This document shows, piece after piece, positions 41,380-43,252 of a stretch of DNA of 43,252 nucleotides (its first letter is position 1; the number at the start of each line of letters is the position of its first letter). Location of the stretch: contig CAJTUC010000028.1 of assembly GCA_910579395.1 (NCBI GenBank), forward strand, positions 1-43,252, written 5' to 3'. The position numbers and the translations under genes were made by a program. The DNA comes from an uncultured Lachnospiraceae bacterium (GTDB taxonomy: Bacteria > Bacillota > Clostridia > Lachnospirales > Lachnospiraceae). The notes below the pieces were generated by a model. It searched no databases and had not been told where the DNA came from. It saw nothing but the letters and a program-made list of their open reading frames with translations.

Positions 41380-41733
41380 GAAAAATCCGAAGAAGAAATC
41401 ATTGTGCTGGTTGTCCTTATCAGGAACAATGCTGTCCGAAGATTTACAAAAAGGCCGCTTCAATTATCACTTCAAAAAAAATGCATCTAACAGGGCAAAA
41501 GCCAGCGATACATGCAGAGTGAAGAATTTAGCAGTCTGGCGCGATTAAGAAACGGCGTGGAAACAGCTCCTTCCAGTCTTCGGAAAAATTACCATTTGGA
41601 TAGCCTTCCAAGAGGAAAGCAGCGAGGGAAATTTTTCTTTGGAAGTAAAATAGCAGCTTTGAACTTCAGAAAGCTCTTCGGATTTCGGAAGGGACTTGGG
41701 AACTACGCGCAAAATCCTATACTACTGTATTAG
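41380..41733 (+). pseudogene. Transposase relic, IS1182-like C-terminal part
   Basis: Two consecutive frames give the end of a DDE transposase. The first has the Cys motif NHCAGCPYQEQCCPKIYKK (around 41397-41455). The second (41512-41733) gives SEEFSSLARLRNGVETAPSS and KIAALNFRKLFGFRKG, the typical end of IS1182/IS5-type transposases (R-x-G-x-E ... AALNxRKL). The N-terminal two thirds and the original start are missing. No inverted repeats found. Confidence 0.7.
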
Positions 41734-41983
41734 TATAGAAAACAAACTAAAAGTATGTCAGTGCTTTTGGAGAAAAGGTGCCTCTTATAACAAATCTACT
41801 GTGAAATATTAAATTTTCAAGGTTCTTACAAGGATTCAATCATAGAAAAACTCTATGTTTTGTCCCCGGCATCATGCCATTGAATAACAACCACCTTTTT
41901 CTTTGAATTTTCATTTGCAGACTGATTTTAGCAAATCACACAGACAGAAGAAAATCCTTCTGCGGGTTTCCAAAAAAGAAGTG

Positions 41984-42349
41984 CTATCGCTGACGGCCTC
42001 CCTGTTTCTCGTCCTGACACAAAAACTGAATATACTTTACCAGATCTTTACGTTCGGTATCCTTTAGCGTCTGCATATCAACAATGATATCGCGCATAGT
42101 AACTCCATCGACATAAATATTATTTACATCCAGACTGCCAGTATAATTCGTATCAGAGCGCAGCAAATAATCAGTACTGACTTTATAAAGTTGTGCAAGC
42201 GATTTTACCGCCGTAACAGGGATTTCACGATGTCCGTTTTCGTAATTAGAATAAGCCTGTTGAGATATGCCGAGATATTTGGCAATTGTTTCCTGTTTCA
42301 TATCATGATCTTCCCTTAAATCTCTCAGAATCTCATTCAACGTTTTCAT
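41984..42349 (-). CDS. XRE-family transcriptional regulator (paralogue of 39430-39777)
   Basis: Protein of 121 aa clearly paralogous to the regulator 2.2 kb to the left: MKTLNEILRDLREDHDMKQE against MKTLNMIIRELREDHDIKQD, the same DNA-recognition helix (ISQQAYSNYENGHREIP), and the same C-terminal pattern with TERKDLVKYIQFLCQDE. AGAAGGA about 7 nt before the ATG at 42349 sets the start. The pair brackets the recombinase and the transposase relic on the same strand, suggesting duplication of a mobile-element control module. Confidence 0.92.
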   Translation of the reverse strand: MKTLNEILRDLREDHDMKQETIAKYLGISQQAYSNYENGHREIPVTAVKSLAQLYKVSTDYLLRSDTNYTGSLDVNNIYVDGVTMRDIIVDMQTLKDTERKDLVKYIQFLCQDEKQGGRQR

Positions 42350-42412
42350 AACCATATCCTTCTAACTGCCACTCCAAACATACAATTAAAGAAAAACATT
42401 AAAGTATTATGA

Positions 42413-42652
42413 CTATTCTTCCAGCAAATCTTCTATTGACACGTTCAGAACCTTCGCCATTGCCCTCAATTCAAAATCTGTTACAGTGCGCTCGTGGCTT
42501 TCTATTCTGGAAATAGAGCCCCGACAAATATAGATGGCGTAAGTTTCCAGCCTGTCTGATAATTCCTTTTGGCTCATTCCAAGTTCCAAACGGTATTTTT
42601 TGATGTTATTTCCAACAATATTTTGTACATGATAATCAATTATTCGTGCCAT
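42413..42652 (-). CDS. XRE-family regulator adjoining an IS66 end
   Basis: Small helix-turn-helix protein of 79 aa (KKYRLELGMSQKELSDRL, then ICRGSISRIESHERTVTDFE and LNVSIEDLLEE), the form seen in many Clostridia as a stand-alone repressor. The likely start is the ATG at 42650-42652. The frame extends six codons further to a TTG at 42670, but those codons lie in the IS66 terminal repeat (42660 onward). No good ribosome site precedes the ATG, as expected if the insertion replaced the native leader. Transcription may now depend on the element. Confidence 0.8.
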   Translation of the reverse strand: MARIIDYHVQNIVGNNIKKYRLELGMSQKELSDRLETYAIYICRGSISRIESHERTVTDFELRAMAKVLNVSIEDLLEE

Positions 42653-42659
42653 ATTTTTC

Positions 42660-43252
42660 GTAAGCGTCAAATCCGACGCCCTACCTAAAATTTAAGCGCC
42701 GCTTAACTGCGACGCTTGCTGTAACAATCAGCCGGCAAAGTTCTTGACCACGGCATGAGTGGTTCCAGCACTGGTTGTTCTATATTCCCATTTTTATTTA
42801 CAAGCTGCGGCAGCTCCGTCAGCAGATGTTTGATGTAATAATAAACATTTAAGCTGTTTGCACGTGCGGTTTCGGTAATGCTGTAAATGATGGCGCTTGC
42901 CTGCGCCCCGCGGACTGTATTTATAGTCATCCAGTTTTTCCTGCCTATTGTAAAATTTCTCAGTGCACGTTCCGATGCGGAATTATCTATGGGGACTTCT
43001 CCGTCGACCAGAAATACTTTGAGATACTCTTCCTGATTTATGCTGTATGCAAGGCCTTTTGCTGTTTCACTTTTGGGAAGGATCTTCCCCTGGCGGAAAG
43101 TATCTTTTACCCACGCAAAATATTCTTCAACCAGTGGCCTGATTGAAGCCTGTCTCTCTTTAAGGCGTTCCTGCGGGGAAAGATTCTTCAAAGCATTCTC
43201 AAGGTCATAGATGGCACCGATCCGTACCAGCGCCTTGTAGGCAGCCGAAGAT
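42660..43252 (-). mobile_element. IS66-family element, incomplete at the window edge
   Basis: The end with the terminal repeat GTAAGCGTCAAATCCGACGC starts at 42660, matching the GTAAGCG ends of IS66 elements. The transposase gene reads towards it from beyond the window. The rest of the element lies to the right. Confidence 0.88.
42703..43252 (-). CDS. tnpC: IS66 transposase TnpC, C-terminal part
   Basis: At least 183 codons of the IS66 DDE transposase are present; the frame is open to the right edge (SAAYKALVRIGAIYDLENAL). Conserved elements are the catalytic-end region VPIDNSASERALRNFTIGRK, NWMTINTVRGAQASAIIYSI and the tail PLMPWSRTLPADCYSKRRS (PW...P..C is the usual IS66 end). No internal stop or frameshift, so the gene could be functional. 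The N-terminal zinc finger and the rest of the catalytic domain lie outside the window. Confidence 0.93.
   Translation of the reverse strand, partial: SSAAYKALVRIGAIYDLENALKNLSPQERLKERQASIRPLVEEYFAWVKDTFRQGKILPKSETAKGLAYSINQEEYLKVFLVDGEVPIDNSASERALRNFTIGRKNWMTINTVRGAQASAIIYSITETARANSLNVYYYIKHLLTELPQLVNKNGNIEQPVLEPLMPWSRTLPADCYSKRRS

Noticed and set aside
1..43252. CRISPR arrays, tRNA or rRNA genes
   Set aside because: No regularly spaced repeat-spacer units, cloverleaf patterns or rRNA signature sequences were found.

Overview
The window looks like chromosomal DNA of a motile, Gram-positive, low-to-mid GC anaerobe of the Clostridia, most likely a member of the Lachnospiraceae. The evidence is strong AGGAGG-type ribosome sites, sigma-A promoters, a T-box-controlled prolyl-tRNA synthetase, a LytTR/DUF3021 pair, MATE exporters and a flagellin. 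This placement is inferred from gene families; there is no rRNA. No tRNA, rRNA or CRISPR array was seen.

Layout. (1) 1-10.4 kb is mostly housekeeping: an OmpR-type response regulator behind a secreted DxDxDG-repeat protein, a small helical protein, an SPL-type radical SAM enzyme, an acetyltransferase, T-box-proS, a serine hydrolase, a MATE relic and a MutS2-like ATPase. (2) 10.4-24.0 kb is an AT-richer accessory and defence region. It holds an orphan promoter-to-terminator unit, an AlwI-family restriction system with a double-domain methylase and a second methylase lacking a normal start codon, a dead IS1634-type element flanked by 138/150-bp direct repeats, a nucleotidyltransferase relic, a MITE inserted in a gene relic, and a cluster that I consider the most interesting content. 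(3) 24.1-37.1 kb returns to ordinary genes: an acyltransferase, an SDR-type epimerase, a very AT-rich insert (P-loop kinase, VanZ), an XRE membrane regulator, MATE, LytTR/DUF3021 with a membrane protein, a PocR chemoreceptor-like protein with an unusual flagellin, RecQ and a CZB chemoreceptor. (4) 37.3-43.25 kb is mobile again: two tyrosine recombinases, an ATPase, two paralogous XRE regulators, a transposase relic, a third XRE gene and an IS66 element entering from the right edge.

Candidate new system (19346-23998). A divergent hicA/hicB pair shares an intergenic region with a 23-bp palindrome laid over the hicB promoter. On the hicB strand follow three tiny genes of 25, 26 and 31 codons, two of which encode phenol-soluble-modulin-like or membrane-active amphipathic helices. 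Then come a cytosolic histidine-kinase-like protein with a GHKL ATPase domain and a protein fusing a receiver domain to a C-terminal HEPN-like RNxxxH motif. My inference is a phosphorelay-gated RNase or toxin module, plausibly anti-phage, with HicB as autoregulator and the peptides as effectors or signals. The gene order and motifs are visible; the function is not proven.

How the genes work together elsewhere. The restriction operon reads right to left (methylase, double methylase, endonuclease) from a promoter lying inside the direct repeat that borders the IS1634 element. The PocR/chemoreceptor protein and the flagellin form one short transcription unit. LytTR and DUF3021 overlap and sit upstream of an integral membrane protein that may be their target.
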